A DNA stretch of 13,224 nt from Flavobacteriaceae bacterium (GTDB lineage Bacteria; Bacteroidota; Bacteroidia; Flavobacteriales; Flavobacteriaceae): the NCBI GenBank assembly GCA_030633225.1, contig DAOVTF010000015.1:1-13224 (forward strand). Reading direction: 5' to 3'. The notes beneath the pieces are model-generated. The model searched no databases, was not told where the DNA came from, and saw only the letters and a list, made by a program, of their open reading frames with translations. Positions 7,387 to 13,224 of the stretch are shown here, piece after piece (the first letter of the stretch is position 1; each line of letters begins with the position of its first letter). Position numbers and translations under genes: made by a program.

Positions 7387-7569
7387 TTATTTAATTTCTT
7401 CTACAGAAACTAGATGATTAACTGTTTTTACCATTCCAAGAATTGATGGTGTTGCATCGTGTTCAACAACTTGATCAATTCTACGTAATCCTAAAGCTTC
7501 AAGTGTTAACTTTTGGTTTTTAGGACGTCTTATTTTACTACGTACTTGTTTTACTCTAATTTTTTTCAT
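7387..7569 (-). CDS. rpmD: 50S ribosomal protein uL30
   Basis: A 60-residue small large-subunit protein, the usual bacterial size. The family pattern is visible: KIRVKQVRSKIRRPKNQKLT (3-22, first strand and basic loop), then LGLRRIDQVVEHDATPSILG (27-46) and a final MVKTVNHLVSVEE helix and strand. uL30 is absent in some bacteria, so its presence is informative. Its place between rpsE (12 bp upstream) and rplO (10 bp downstream) is the canonical one. Confidence 0.98.
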   Translation of the reverse strand: MKKIRVKQVRSKIRRPKNQKLTLEALGLRRIDQVVEHDATPSILGMVKTVNHLVSVEEIK

Positions 7570-7581
7570 CGTATAAAACTT

Positions 7582-8106
7582 TTATCCGTTAAACACTTTT
7601 TCTAATGAAATACCTCTTTGTTTTGCAATAGTAACTGCATCACGTAAATTTAATAAGGCATCAAAAGTTGCTTTAACAACATTATGTGGGTTTGACGAAC
7701 CTTGTGATTTTGATAATACATCATGTACACCTACTGATTCTAATACCGCACGTACGGCTCCACCTGCAATAACTCCTGTACCATGCGATGCTGGCTTCAA
7801 GAAAACTTTTGCTCCACCAAACTTACCTTTTTGTTCGTGAGGTAATGTTTGCTTAATTATAGGGATTCTTACCAAATTTTTCTTGGCATCTTCAATTCCT
7901 TTTGCAATTGCCGAAGCAACATCTTGAGATTTACCCATGCCATGACCTACTACACCATCACCATTTCCTACAACAACAATTGCAGAAAAACCAAATGTTC
8001 TACCACCCTTGGTCACTTTAGTAACTCTTTGTACTCCTACCAAGTGATCTTTTAAATCTAAACCACTAGGTTTTACTCTTTCTATATTTTTATATTTTTT
8101 GTACAT
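7582..8106 (-). CDS. rpsE: 30S ribosomal protein uS5
   Basis: A 174-residue small-subunit protein at the mRNA entry channel, involved in decoding accuracy and mRNA unwinding. The N-terminal dsRBD-like domain is [20 protein letters not shown] (18-37) then [20 protein letters not shown] (38-57), with the conserved [13 protein letters not shown] helix following. The C-terminal domain holds [20 protein letters not shown] (102-121), [20 protein letters not shown] (122-141) and [10 protein letters not shown]. It is complete and of normal length. It lies 9 bp after rplR and 12 bp before rpmD. Confidence 0.99.
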   Translation of the reverse strand: MYKKYKNIERVKPSGLDLKDHLVGVQRVTKVTKGGRTFGFSAIVVVGNGDGVVGHGMGKSQDVASAIAKGIEDAKKNLVRIPIIKQTLPHEQKGKFGGAKVFLKPASHGTGVIAGGAVRAVLESVGVHDVLSKSQGSSNPHNVVKATFDALLNLRDAVTIAKQRGISLEKVFNG

Positions 8107-8115
8107 GGTATAATC

Positions 8116-8466
8116 TTAAAATTTTAATCCTCCTTCTCTTGCACCTTCAGCTAGAGCCTTAACTCTACCATGGTATAAATAACCATTTCTATCAAATGCA
8201 CAATTTTCAATTCCAGCTTTTAAAGCTTTTTCTGCTAAAGATTTTCCAACTGCATTTGCAGTTTCAATTCTATTTCCTTTAGCAATTCCTTTAGATCTTG
8301 ATGATACAGCAACTAAAGTATTGCTATTAACATCATCTATTAATTGAACAGAAATTTCTTTATTACTTCTAAAAACTGATAATCTTGGATTACTTGAAGT
8401 TCCAGAAACAACTTTTCTAATTCTATTCTTTATACGATTTCTTCTTTGAAGTTTTGTTAATGCCAT
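8116..8466 (-). CDS. rplR: 50S ribosomal protein uL18
   Basis: A 116-residue 5S rRNA-binding protein of the central protuberance, acting with uL5. The basic N terminus [20 protein letters not shown] (6-25) precedes the [20 protein letters not shown] block (26-45), and the C terminus has the family ending [20 protein letters not shown] (92-111) AREGGLKF. Its length is normal. The minus-strand leader TATAGAGAGTT before the ATG contains GAGAG, the most purine-rich leader in the cluster but still far from an AGGAGG. Confidence 0.99.
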   Translation of the reverse strand: MALTKLQRRNRIKNRIRKVVSGTSSNPRLSVFRSNKEISVQLIDDVNSNTLVAVSSRSKGIAKGNRIETANAVGKSLAEKALKAGIENCAFDRNGYLYHGRVKALAEGAREGGLKF

Positions 8467-8477
8467 AACTCTCTATA

Positions 8478-9020
8478 TTATGCAGTTTTACCTGCTTTTC
8501 TTCTTAATTGTTCTCCTACAAATTTAACTCCCTTACCTTTATATGGTTCTGGAGTACGGAAAGAACGAATCTTTGCAGCTACTTGACCAACCAATTGCTT
8601 GTCATAAGAAGTTAATTTAATAATTGGATTTTTACCTTTATCAGATATCGTTTCTATTTTTACTTCAGGAGCAATATTCAAAACGATATTATGAGAAAAA
8701 CCTAGTGCTAATTCTAATTTTTGACCCTGATTTGAAGCTCTATATCCAACTCCTACCAATTCTAGCTCTTTAGTCCAACCTTTTGATACACCTTCAATCA
8801 TATTATTGATTAAAGCTCTATATAATCCATGCTTGGCTCTATGATCTTTAGAATCTGATGGTCTTTCTAAAGTTAAAGTTCCATCTTCATTTTTTATCGC
8901 CATCTCACCAATATTCTGAGACAACTCGCCTAGCTTACCTTTTACGGTAACTACGTTATCATTAATTTCAACGGAAACTCCTTCCGGAATTGCTATTGGG
9001 CTTCTTCCTATTCTTGACAT
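8478..9020 (-). CDS. rplF: 50S ribosomal protein uL6
   Basis: A 180-residue protein with two repeated alpha/beta domains, located near the factor-binding site of the large subunit. MSRIGRSPIAIPEGVSVEIN opens the first domain. GLYRALINNMIEGVSKGWTK (66-85), then ELELVGVGYRA, joins the domains. The second domain ends in the signature FRTPEPYKGKGVKFVGEQLR (153-172) RKAGK, which binds 23S rRNA. It sits 12 bp after rpsH and 11 bp before rplR in the standard spc order. The region is less AT-rich than the secreted paralogs: 8881-8940 has 25 G/C in 60 by hand count. Confidence 0.99.
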   Translation of the reverse strand: MSRIGRSPIAIPEGVSVEINDNVVTVKGKLGELSQNIGEMAIKNEDGTLTLERPSDSKDHRAKHGLYRALINNMIEGVSKGWTKELELVGVGYRASNQGQKLELALGFSHNIVLNIAPEVKIETISDKGKNPIIKLTSYDKQLVGQVAAKIRSFRTPEPYKGKGVKFVGEQLRRKAGKTA

Positions 9021-9032
9021 CTTAATTACTTT

Positions 9033-9428
9033 TTAATAAACGTAACACAATACTTCTCCACCTACATTTTCCTGACGAGCTTTTTTATTAGTCATCACAC
9101 CTTTTGAAGTAGAAATTATTGCTATACCTAATCCGTTCAATACTCTTGGCATTTCATTAGCTCCTAAATACTTACGTAAACCTGGAGTACTAATACGTTC
9201 AATTTTTTTAATAATTGGTTGCCTTGAATCTTTGTCGTATTTCAATGCAATTTTAATACTGTCTTGAACTTTGTTTTCAATAAATTTATAACTTAAAATA
9301 TAACCTTGATCAAACAAAATTTTGGTCATTTCTTTTTTTAAGTTAGATGCCGGTATTTCAACAACTCTGTGTTTTGCACTGGCAGCATTTCTGATTCTTG
9401 TTAAAAAATCTGCTATTGGATCTGTCAT
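9033..9428 (-). CDS. rpsH: 30S ribosomal protein uS8
   Basis: A 131-residue protein that binds the central domain of 16S rRNA and, in E. coli, represses the spc operon by binding its mRNA. MTDPIADFLTRIRNA (1-15) is the family N terminus. The C-terminal domain contains RISTPGLRKYLGANEMPRVL (78-97), STSKGVMTNKKARQENVGGE (106-125) and the ending VLCYVY. The STSKG and GGE residues are the known rRNA contacts. A 62-bp spacer with a hairpin precedes it, unlike most junctions here. Confidence 0.99.
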   Translation of the reverse strand: MTDPIADFLTRIRNAASAKHRVVEIPASNLKKEMTKILFDQGYILSYKFIENKVQDSIKIALKYDKDSRQPIIKKIERISTPGLRKYLGANEMPRVLNGLGIAIISTSKGVMTNKKARQENVGGEVLCYVY

Positions 9429-9448
9429 AAATATTTATTTACGGTTTT

Positions 9449-9473
9449 GGTTTTCAATCCTAAGGATTAAACC
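9449..9473 (-). promoter_or_regulatory. Hairpin in the rpsN-rpsH spacer, possible translational control element of rpsH
   Basis: On the minus strand GGTTTAATCC (9464-9473), the loop TTA, and GGATT-GA-AAACC (9449-9460) pair as a 10-bp stem with a 2-nt GA bulge on the 3' side. The stem ends 20 nt before the rpsH ATG. A second GGTTT (9476-9480) just upstream offers an alternative partner for the 3' AAACC, so two conformations are possible. There is no T run after the stem, so it is not an intrinsic terminator. In E. coli uS8 acts on spc mRNA near rplE. A similar role here is a guess from position. Confidence 0.42.
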
Positions 9474-9490
9474 TGAAACCAATTAATTTT

Positions 9491-9760
9491 TTACCAACTG
9501 GCTTTTTTCACACCTGGTATTAAACCTTGATTAGCCATTTCGCGAAAAGTAACACGTGAAATACCAAACTGACGCATATATCCTTTTGGACGACCGGTTA
9601 ATTTACATCGGTTGTGCATACGAATAGGAGATGCATTTTTTGGTAATTTTTGCAATGCTTCATAATCTCCAGCCTCTTTCAAAGCTTTTCTTTTCTCAGC
9701 GTATTTTGCAACAGTTTTAGCTCTTTTTACTTCGCGAGCTTTCATTGATTCTTTTGCCAT
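9491..9760 (-). CDS. rpsN: 30S ribosomal protein uS14, zinc-free long form
   Basis: An 89-residue head protein of the small subunit. The C-terminal signature is [20 protein letters not shown] (48-67) followed by [22 protein letters not shown] in two parts. The short zinc-binding form (about 61 residues) has two CxxC pairs. This protein has only one Cys in the region and is the longer zinc-independent form, with a basic helical N terminus ([20 protein letters not shown], 7-26). It starts 3 bp after rplE, which suggests translational coupling, and is followed by the rpsH leader hairpin. Confidence 0.99.
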   Translation of the reverse strand: MAKESMKAREVKRAKTVAKYAEKRKALKEAGDYEALQKLPKNASPIRMHNRCKLTGRPKGYMRQFGISRVTFREMANQGLIPGVKKASW

Positions 9761-9763
9761 CTT

Positions 9764-10315
9764 TTAATTCTTTTTAAATGGTATACCTAATTCGTGTAAT
9801 AATGATTTTGCTTCTTTATCTGTATTGGCAGAAGTTACAAAAGTGATATCCATACCACTAATTTTGTTTACTTTATCAATATTGATCTCAGGAAAAATAA
9901 TTTGCTCAGTAATACCCAAGTTATAATTCCCTCTTCCGTCAAAACCACTTGCTTTTACACCTTTAAAATCTCTAACTCGAGGTAAAGATGCAGTAACTAA
10001 TCTATCTAAAAATTCGTACATCTTACTATCACGTAAAGTAACTTTAACGCCAATTGGCATTCCTTTACGTAATTTAAATGCTGCAACATCTTTCTTGGAT
10101 ATTGTAGAAACGGCTTTTTGACCTGTTATTGCGGCTACTTCTTCAAGAGCATAATCAATCAATTTTTTATCAGCAATTGCAGCTCCAACTCCTTTACTAA
10201 TTACAATTTTTTGTAATTTAGGTACTTGCATTACATTCTTATAACCAAATTCTTCGGTTAGAGCAGCTTTAATTCTGCTGTTGTAATCTTCTTTAAGTCT
10301 TGGTAAATTTCCCAT
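9764..10315 (-). CDS. rplE: 50S ribosomal protein uL5
   Basis: A 183-residue 5S rRNA-binding protein of the central protuberance that also touches P-site tRNA and, through the head, uS13. Conserved segments are [20 protein letters not shown] (5-24), [20 protein letters not shown] (27-46), [20 protein letters not shown] (69-88) and [12 protein letters not shown]. The late signature [20 protein letters not shown] (117-136) and [13 protein letters not shown] follow. Length is normal. It lies 2 bp after rplX. Confidence 0.99.
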   Translation of the reverse strand: MGNLPRLKEDYNSRIKAALTEEFGYKNVMQVPKLQKIVISKGVGAAIADKKLIDYALEEVAAITGQKAVSTISKKDVAAFKLRKGMPIGVKVTLRDSKMYEFLDRLVTASLPRVRDFKGVKASGFDGRGNYNLGITEQIIFPEINIDKVNKISGMDITFVTSANTDKEAKSLLHELGIPFKKN

Positions 10316-10317
10316 AA

Positions 10318-10626
10318 CTATAATACTTCTTTAGATTTTTTTGAAAACCTAACTTTTTTATCACCATCCATTCGGTATCCAACTTTAGTAGCAACACCAT
10401 TTTCAACTAACATTAAGTTTGAAATATGTAATGACGCTTCTTTTTTAACGATACCTCCTTGAGGGTTATCTGCACTAGGTTTTGTATGCTTTGAAATCAT
10501 ATTAACTCCTTCAACAATTGCTCTGTTATTAGCTATAATAACTTTAGCAACTTTTCCTTCTTCACCTTTATGATCACCAGCAATTACTTTTACTGTATCT
10601 CCGGTTTTAATTTTTAACTTTGTCAT
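10318..10626 (-). CDS. rplX: 50S ribosomal protein uL24
   Basis: A 102-residue assembly-initiating protein of the large subunit that sits at the tunnel exit. The N-terminal KOW motif is visible at [20 protein letters not shown] (6-25). It is followed by [20 protein letters not shown] (34-53), [20 protein letters not shown] (54-73), and a basic C terminus. Length is standard. It starts 11 bp after rplN and ends 2 bp before rplE. Confidence 0.99.
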   Translation of the reverse strand: MTKLKIKTGDTVKVIAGDHKGEEGKVAKVIIANNRAIVEGVNMISKHTKPSADNPQGGIVKKEASLHISNLMLVENGVATKVGYRMDGDKKVRFSKKSKEVL

Positions 10627-10637
10627 TTAAATACGTA

Positions 10638-11009
10638 TTAAAGCACCTCTGGTGCTAATGATACAATTTTCATGAATTGTTTTTCACGAAGTTCTCTTGC
10701 AACAGGTCCAAAAACACGAGTACCTTGCATTTCTCCAGAAGTAGAATCAATTAAAACACACGCATTATCATCAAATCTTATATAAGATCCATCTTTACGT
10801 CGTACCTCTTTTCTAGTTCTAATTACTACAGCTCTAGATACCTGACCCTTTTTTGCTGTTCCATTTGGAGTAGCATGTTTAACAGCTACTACAATTTTAT
10901 CTCCTACTGAAGCGTAACGTTTTTTTGTTCCGCCAAGCACACGAATAATAAGAGCATCTTTGGCTCCAGTATTATCTGCTACATTTAATCTTGATTCTTG
11001 TTGTAACAT
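10638..11009 (-). CDS. rplN: 50S ribosomal protein uL14
   Basis: A 123-residue protein, the usual 122-123. It forms inter-subunit bridges and contacts the ribosome silencing factor Rsf[21 protein letters not shown] (1-20), [20 protein letters not shown] (27-46) and [20 protein letters not shown] (71-90) are diagnostic, and the protein ends in [20 protein letters not shown] (96-115) VSLAPEVL. In E. coli it begins the spc operon. Here only 2 bp separate it from rpsQ and no promoter or terminator is visible, so the S10 and spc blocks appear to be one transcript. Confidence 0.99.
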   Translation of the reverse strand: MLQQESRLNVADNTGAKDALIIRVLGGTKKRYASVGDKIVVAVKHATPNGTAKKGQVSRAVVIRTRKEVRRKDGSYIRFDDNACVLIDSTSGEMQGTRVFGPVARELREKQFMKIVSLAPEVL

Positions 11010-11011
11010 AA

Positions 11012-11269
11012 TTATTTAGCTCTTTCTAAGATTTCTACTAATCTCCAACGTTTGGATTTACTTAATGGACGAGTTTCCATTATTCTCACAGTATCACCTT
11101 CATTACAATCATTCTGCTCATCATGTGCAACATACTTCTTCGTATTTAATACGTATTTTCCGTACATTGGGTGCTTTACTCGTTTCACTTCAGCAACAAC
11201 AATAGATTTCTCCATTTTGTTACTTGAAACTACGCCTATTCTTTCTTTTCTAAGATTTCTTTTTTCCAT
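11012..11269 (-). CDS. rpsQ: 30S ribosomal protein uS17
   Basis: An 85-residue OB-fold protein that binds the 5' domain of 16S r[23 protein letters not shown] (12-31), [28 protein letters not shown] (48-67) and [12 protein letters not shown] are family signatures. I chose the ATG at 11269. An in-frame TTG four codons upstream (11279-11281) would add Met-Ile-Glu-Lys, but the [14 protein letters not shown] beginning is how Bacteroidetes uS17 normally starts, and the ATG leaves an 18-bp gap after rpmC. The leader GATTGAAAAG has no Shine-Dalgarno sequence. Confidence 0.97.
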   Translation of the reverse strand: MEKRNLRKERIGVVSSNKMEKSIVVAEVKRVKHPMYGKYVLNTKKYVAHDEQNDCNEGDTVRIMETRPLSKSKRWRLVEILERAK

Positions 11270-11287
11270 CTTTTCAATCAATTACAA

Positions 11288-11479
11288 TTATTGTAATTCT
11301 CTATTAGTTAATTCTGTAGCAATTCTAGCAACCGTTTTTCTAACAGTTTTTAATTGCATTGGAGTTTCTAAAGGTGAAATTGCATGAGCAAGTTTCAAAT
11401 CAGTATAATTTTTTTTAAAAATAGCTAACTTTTCGTTCAGCTCTTCTACTGATAATTCTTTAATTTCCGATTGTTTCAT
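11288..11479 (-). CDS. rpmC: 50S ribosomal protein uL29
   Basis: A 63-residue all-helical hairpin protein at the tunnel exit, where it is part of the docking site for trigger factor and SRP. The two helices are visible: EIKELSVEELNEKLAIFKKN (5-24) and MQLKTVRKTVARIATELTNR (41-60), joined by HAISPLETP. Length is standard. Unlike its neighbours it is preceded by a 65-bp spacer with a hairpin and a promoter-like octamer. Confidence 0.98.
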   Translation of the reverse strand: MKQSEIKELSVEELNEKLAIFKKNYTDLKLAHAISPLETPMQLKTVRKTVARIATELTNRELQ

Positions 11480-11502
11480 TTGTTATTTATTAAAAATTAT
11501 TT

Positions 11503-11529
11503 CAAATGTAATCTCTATACTATAGGATT
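11503..11529 (-). promoter_or_regulatory. Hairpin and promoter-like octamer between rplP and rpmC
   Basis: In the 65-bp spacer the minus strand has an 8-bp inverted repeat: AATCCTAT (11522-11529) and ATAG-A-GATT (11510-11518), loop AGT, with one bulged A. Directly after it, TACATTTG (11503-11510) matches the Bacteroidetes -7 consensus TAnnTTTG exactly, 24 bp before the rpmC ATG. No TTTG -33 element is seen at the expected distance. The element may be an internal promoter, a leader hairpin of rpmC, or chance in AT-rich DNA. Confidence 0.3.
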
Positions 11530-11544
11530 TCATTTTCTTAAAAA

Positions 11545-11973
11545 TTAAGCGTTGTCAAAATCATTTGCAACCACAAATTTAGTTTTCACAGGTAATTTTT
11601 GTGCTGCCAAACGTAAAGCTTCTTTCGCTACTTCAATTGGCACACCACCTACTTCAAACATTATTCTTCCAGGTTTTATAACAGCAACAAAATATTCTGG
11701 TGCTCCCTTACCCTTACCCATACGTACTTCTAATGGTTTCTTTGTAATTGGCTTGTCTGGAAAAATTTTAATCCACAAACTTCCTTGTCTTTTCATATAA
11801 CGAGTTGCTGCAATCCTTGCTGCCTCAATCTGACGAGAAGTAAGTAAGTTTTGTTCTAATGATTTTATACCAAACATACCATTTGAAAGCCTATGACCTC
11901 TATTCGAGTTGCCTTTCATATTACCCTTAGCCTTCTGTACCTTACGGTATTTTACTCTTTTTGGTTGTAACAT
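11545..11973 (-). CDS. rplP: 50S ribosomal protein uL16
   Basis: A 142-residue large-subunit protein that contacts A-site tRNA and the central protuberance. [20 protein letters not shown] (1-20), [17 protein letters not shown] (24-40), [20 protein letters not shown] (45-64), [20 protein letters not shown] (69-88) and the [20 protein letters not shown] run (109-128) are diagnostic. Arg84 in EVRMGKGKG corresponds to the Arg that is hydroxylated in E. coli. The protein is a few residues longer than the usual 136-139, partly from the KAKGN segment near residues 14-18 and a short C-terminal tail. It starts 18 bp after rpsC. Confidence 0.99.
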   Translation of the reverse strand: MLQPKRVKYRKVQKAKGNMKGNSNRGHRLSNGMFGIKSLEQNLLTSRQIEAARIAATRYMKRQGSLWIKIFPDKPITKKPLEVRMGKGKGAPEYFVAVIKPGRIMFEVGGVPIEVAKEALRLAAQKLPVKTKFVVANDFDNA

Positions 11974-11991
11974 TTTTTAAATTTAAAAAAT

Positions 11992-12708
11992 TTATCTTCT
12001 GCGAGGTTTATTTCTTCCAAATCCTTTACCACCGCCACCTTTGCCTTTTTTGGCCAAACCAACTAATGGATTTAATTCTCTCTTCCCATAAACTTCACCC
12101 TTCATGATCCAAACTTTTACACCTATTTTTCCATAAGTAGTATTGGATTCCTCTAGTGCATAATCAATATCAGCTCTAAATGTAGAAAGAGGGATTCTTC
12201 CTTCTTTATAGCCTTCACTTCGTGCCATTTCAGCTCCGTTTAAACGACCTGAAATTTGAACTTTAATACCTTCAGCATTCATACGCATTGTTGCAGCAAT
12301 TGCCATTTTAATAGCACGACGATATGAAATTCTGTTTTCAATTTGTCTAGCAATACTTGCAGCTACTAATTTTGCATCTAATTCTGGACGCTTAATTTCG
12401 AAGATATTGATTTGCACTTCCTTTCCGGTAATCTTTTTAAGCTCTTCTTTTAACTTGTCTACCTCTTGACCACCTTTCCCAATAATAATACCAGGTCTTG
12501 CAGTAGTGATAGTAACGGTTACAAGTTTAAGAGTTCGCTCAATAATTACTCTTGAAACGCTTGCTTTATATAATCTAGCATGAATATATTTACGAATCTT
12601 ACTGTCTTCAGCAAGTTTATCTCCGTAGTCATTTCCACCGTACCAGTTAGATTCCCATCCTCTGATGATTCCTAAACGATTTCCTATTGGATTTGTCTTT
12701 TGTCCCAT
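11992..12708 (-). CDS. rpsC: 30S ribosomal protein uS3
   Basis: A 238-residue protein at the mRNA entry site of the small subunit, forming the entry ring with uS4 and uS5. [20 protein letters not shown] (1-20) is the family start. The KH type 2 domain contains [17 protein letters not shown] (70-86), with the GKGG loop that binds RNA. The C-terminal domain holds [20 protein letters not shown] (127-146), [19 protein letters not shown] (147-165), [20 protein letters not shown] (166-185) and [14 protein letters not shown]. It ends in a Gly-rich basic tail, [16 protein letters not shown] (223-238). It is complete and 7 bp after rplV. Confidence 0.99.
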   Translation of the reverse strand: MGQKTNPIGNRLGIIRGWESNWYGGNDYGDKLAEDSKIRKYIHARLYKASVSRVIIERTLKLVTVTITTARPGIIIGKGGQEVDKLKEELKKITGKEVQINIFEIKRPELDAKLVAASIARQIENRISYRRAIKMAIAATMRMNAEGIKVQISGRLNGAEMARSEGYKEGRIPLSTFRADIDYALEESNTTYGKIGVKVWIMKGEVYGKRELNPLVGLAKKGKGGGGKGFGRNKPRRR

Positions 12709-12715
12709 GCTATTA

Positions 12716-13120
12716 TTAATTGCTTAAATTATTTGTTCCTAATACCAACGTTACATGATTTGAACGTTTTCTAATTCTATGCGCACGACCCTGAGGTGCT
12801 GTACGTAACCTTTTCAACATTGTTGCGCTATCTACATATATTTCTTTAACAAACAAACCTGCATCTTCAATACTTGCATCTTCATTTTTTGCTTGCCAGT
12901 TAGAAATTGCCGATAACATCAATTTTTCAAGATTTATAGATGCTTCTTTAGGATTGAACTTTAATATTTGAAGTGCTTTTTCTACTTCAACACCTCTAAC
13001 TAAGTCTGCTACTAAACGCATTTTTCTTGGCGATGTAGGACAACCATTAAGCTTAGCTACATAAGTTCCCTTACGTGCTTCTTTTAGTCGATCTGCTCTT
13101 AATTTTTTTCGAACTCCCAT
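12716..13120 (-). CDS. rplV: 50S ribosomal protein uL22
   Basis: A protein of 134 residues against about 110 in E. coli. The extra length is mostly an N-terminal basic segment ([20 protein letters not shown], 1-20) seen in Bacteroidetes. The core follows: [19 protein letters not shown] (25-43), [20 protein letters not shown] (46-65) and [12 protein letters not shown]. The long beta-hairpin that lines the peptide exit tunnel spans about 97-121 ([20 protein letters not shown] and RKRSNHVTL); it is where macrolide-resistance changes arise in other bacteria, and it looks intact here. It starts 8 bp after rpsS. Confidence 0.99.
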   Translation of the reverse strand: MGVRKKLRADRLKEARKGTYVAKLNGCPTSPRKMRLVADLVRGVEVEKALQILKFNPKEASINLEKLMLSAISNWQAKNEDASIEDAGLFVKEIYVDSATMLKRLRTAPQGRAHRIRKRSNHVTLVLGTNNLSN

Positions 13121-13128
13121 AACCTACT

Positions 13129-13224
13129 CTATTTTTTACCTTTATTTCTTGCTCCAGCATGTCCTCTAAAAGAACGTGTAGGAGAAAATTCACCTAATTT
13201 ATGACCTACCATGTTTTCAGTAAT
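13129..13224 (-). CDS. rpsS: 30S ribosomal protein uS19, C-terminal part (5' end outside the window)
   Basis: Hand translation of the last 96 bp gives 31 residues and a TAG stop: [20 protein letters not shown] then [11 protein letters not shown]. The [13 protein letters not shown] and FRGHAG motifs are diagnostic of uS19, a head protein that contacts uS13 and the A-site finger of 23S rRNA. About two thirds of the gene lies outside the window. The stop is 8 bp before rplV, consistent with the rpsS-rplV-rpsC order of the S10 operon. Confidence 0.97.
   Translation of the reverse strand: MTENMVGHKLGEFSPTRSFRGHAGARNKGKK

Noticed and set aside
9449..9473. The rpsH leader hairpin as an intrinsic terminator
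   Set aside because: No T run follows the stem on either strand at the required position, and essential genes continue downstream.
11270..11281. TTG start giving a longer uS17 (Met-Ile-Glu-Lys addition)
   Set aside because: The ATG at 11269 matches the usual Bacteroidetes N terminus [12 protein letters not shown], so the TTG is not needed.
11052..11387. A 111-codon plus-strand ORF opposite rpsQ and rpmC
   Set aside because: It is antisense to two well identified ribosomal genes and has no protein features beyond hydrophobic stretches from reversed Lys/Glu codons.
1..13224. Mobile elements, CRISPR arrays, tRNA or rRNA genes
   Set aside because: I found no transposase or integrase reading frames, no regularly spaced repeats, and no tRNA-like cloverleaf or rRNA motifs in the short gaps between genes.

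Overview
The window is the distal part of a bacterial S10-spc-alpha ribosomal-protein supercluster, with every real gene on the minus strand. It points to a low-GC member of the Bacteroidetes, most likely Flavobacteriia. The evidence is the gene order secY-infA-rpmJ with no adk or map between them, carA downstream of rplQ, start codons with no visible Shine-Dalgarno sequence, zinc-free forms of bL36 and uS14, C- or N-terminally extended bL17 and uL22, and secreted proteins whose signal peptides end just before a Gln (AQ or SQ). I cannot name the genus.

In transcription order (right to left): the 3' end of rpsS, then rplV, rpsC, rplP, rpmC, rpsQ (end of the S10 block); rplN, rplX, rplE, rpsN, rpsH, rplF, rplR, rpsE, rpmD, rplO, secY (spc block); infA, rpmJ, rpsM, rpsK, rpsD, rpoA, rplQ (alpha block). 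Most genes are 2-19 bp apart, as expected for one long co-transcribed unit. Four junctions are longer: rplP-rpmC (65 bp), rpsN-rpsH (62 bp), rpsK-rpsD (134 bp) and rplQ-rpoA (71 bp). The first three hold inverted repeats that would fold in the mRNA just upstream of the next gene. The strongest candidate is a multi-part hairpin ending 12 nt before rpsD, where a uS4 autoregulatory leader would be expected.

A strong intrinsic terminator lies 26 bp beyond the rplQ stop and closes the ribosomal operon. Beyond it are two tandem paralogous genes for small secreted proteins of unknown function, much more AT-rich than the ribosomal genes, and then carA (N-terminal 208 codons, cut by the window edge). 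From memory, rplQ and carA are usually direct neighbours in Flavobacteriia, so the secreted pair looks like a lineage-specific insertion.

Together the genes encode ribosomal subunit proteins, the RNA polymerase alpha subunit, initiation factor IF-1 and the SecY translocon channel, that is, gene expression and protein export. carA begins an unrelated pyrimidine/arginine precursor function. No tRNA, rRNA, CRISPR array or mobile element is visible, and no stretch over 300 bp lacks a gene. The window is mainly conserved housekeeping sequence. The less ordinary parts are the secreted paralog pair and the candidate leader RNAs.
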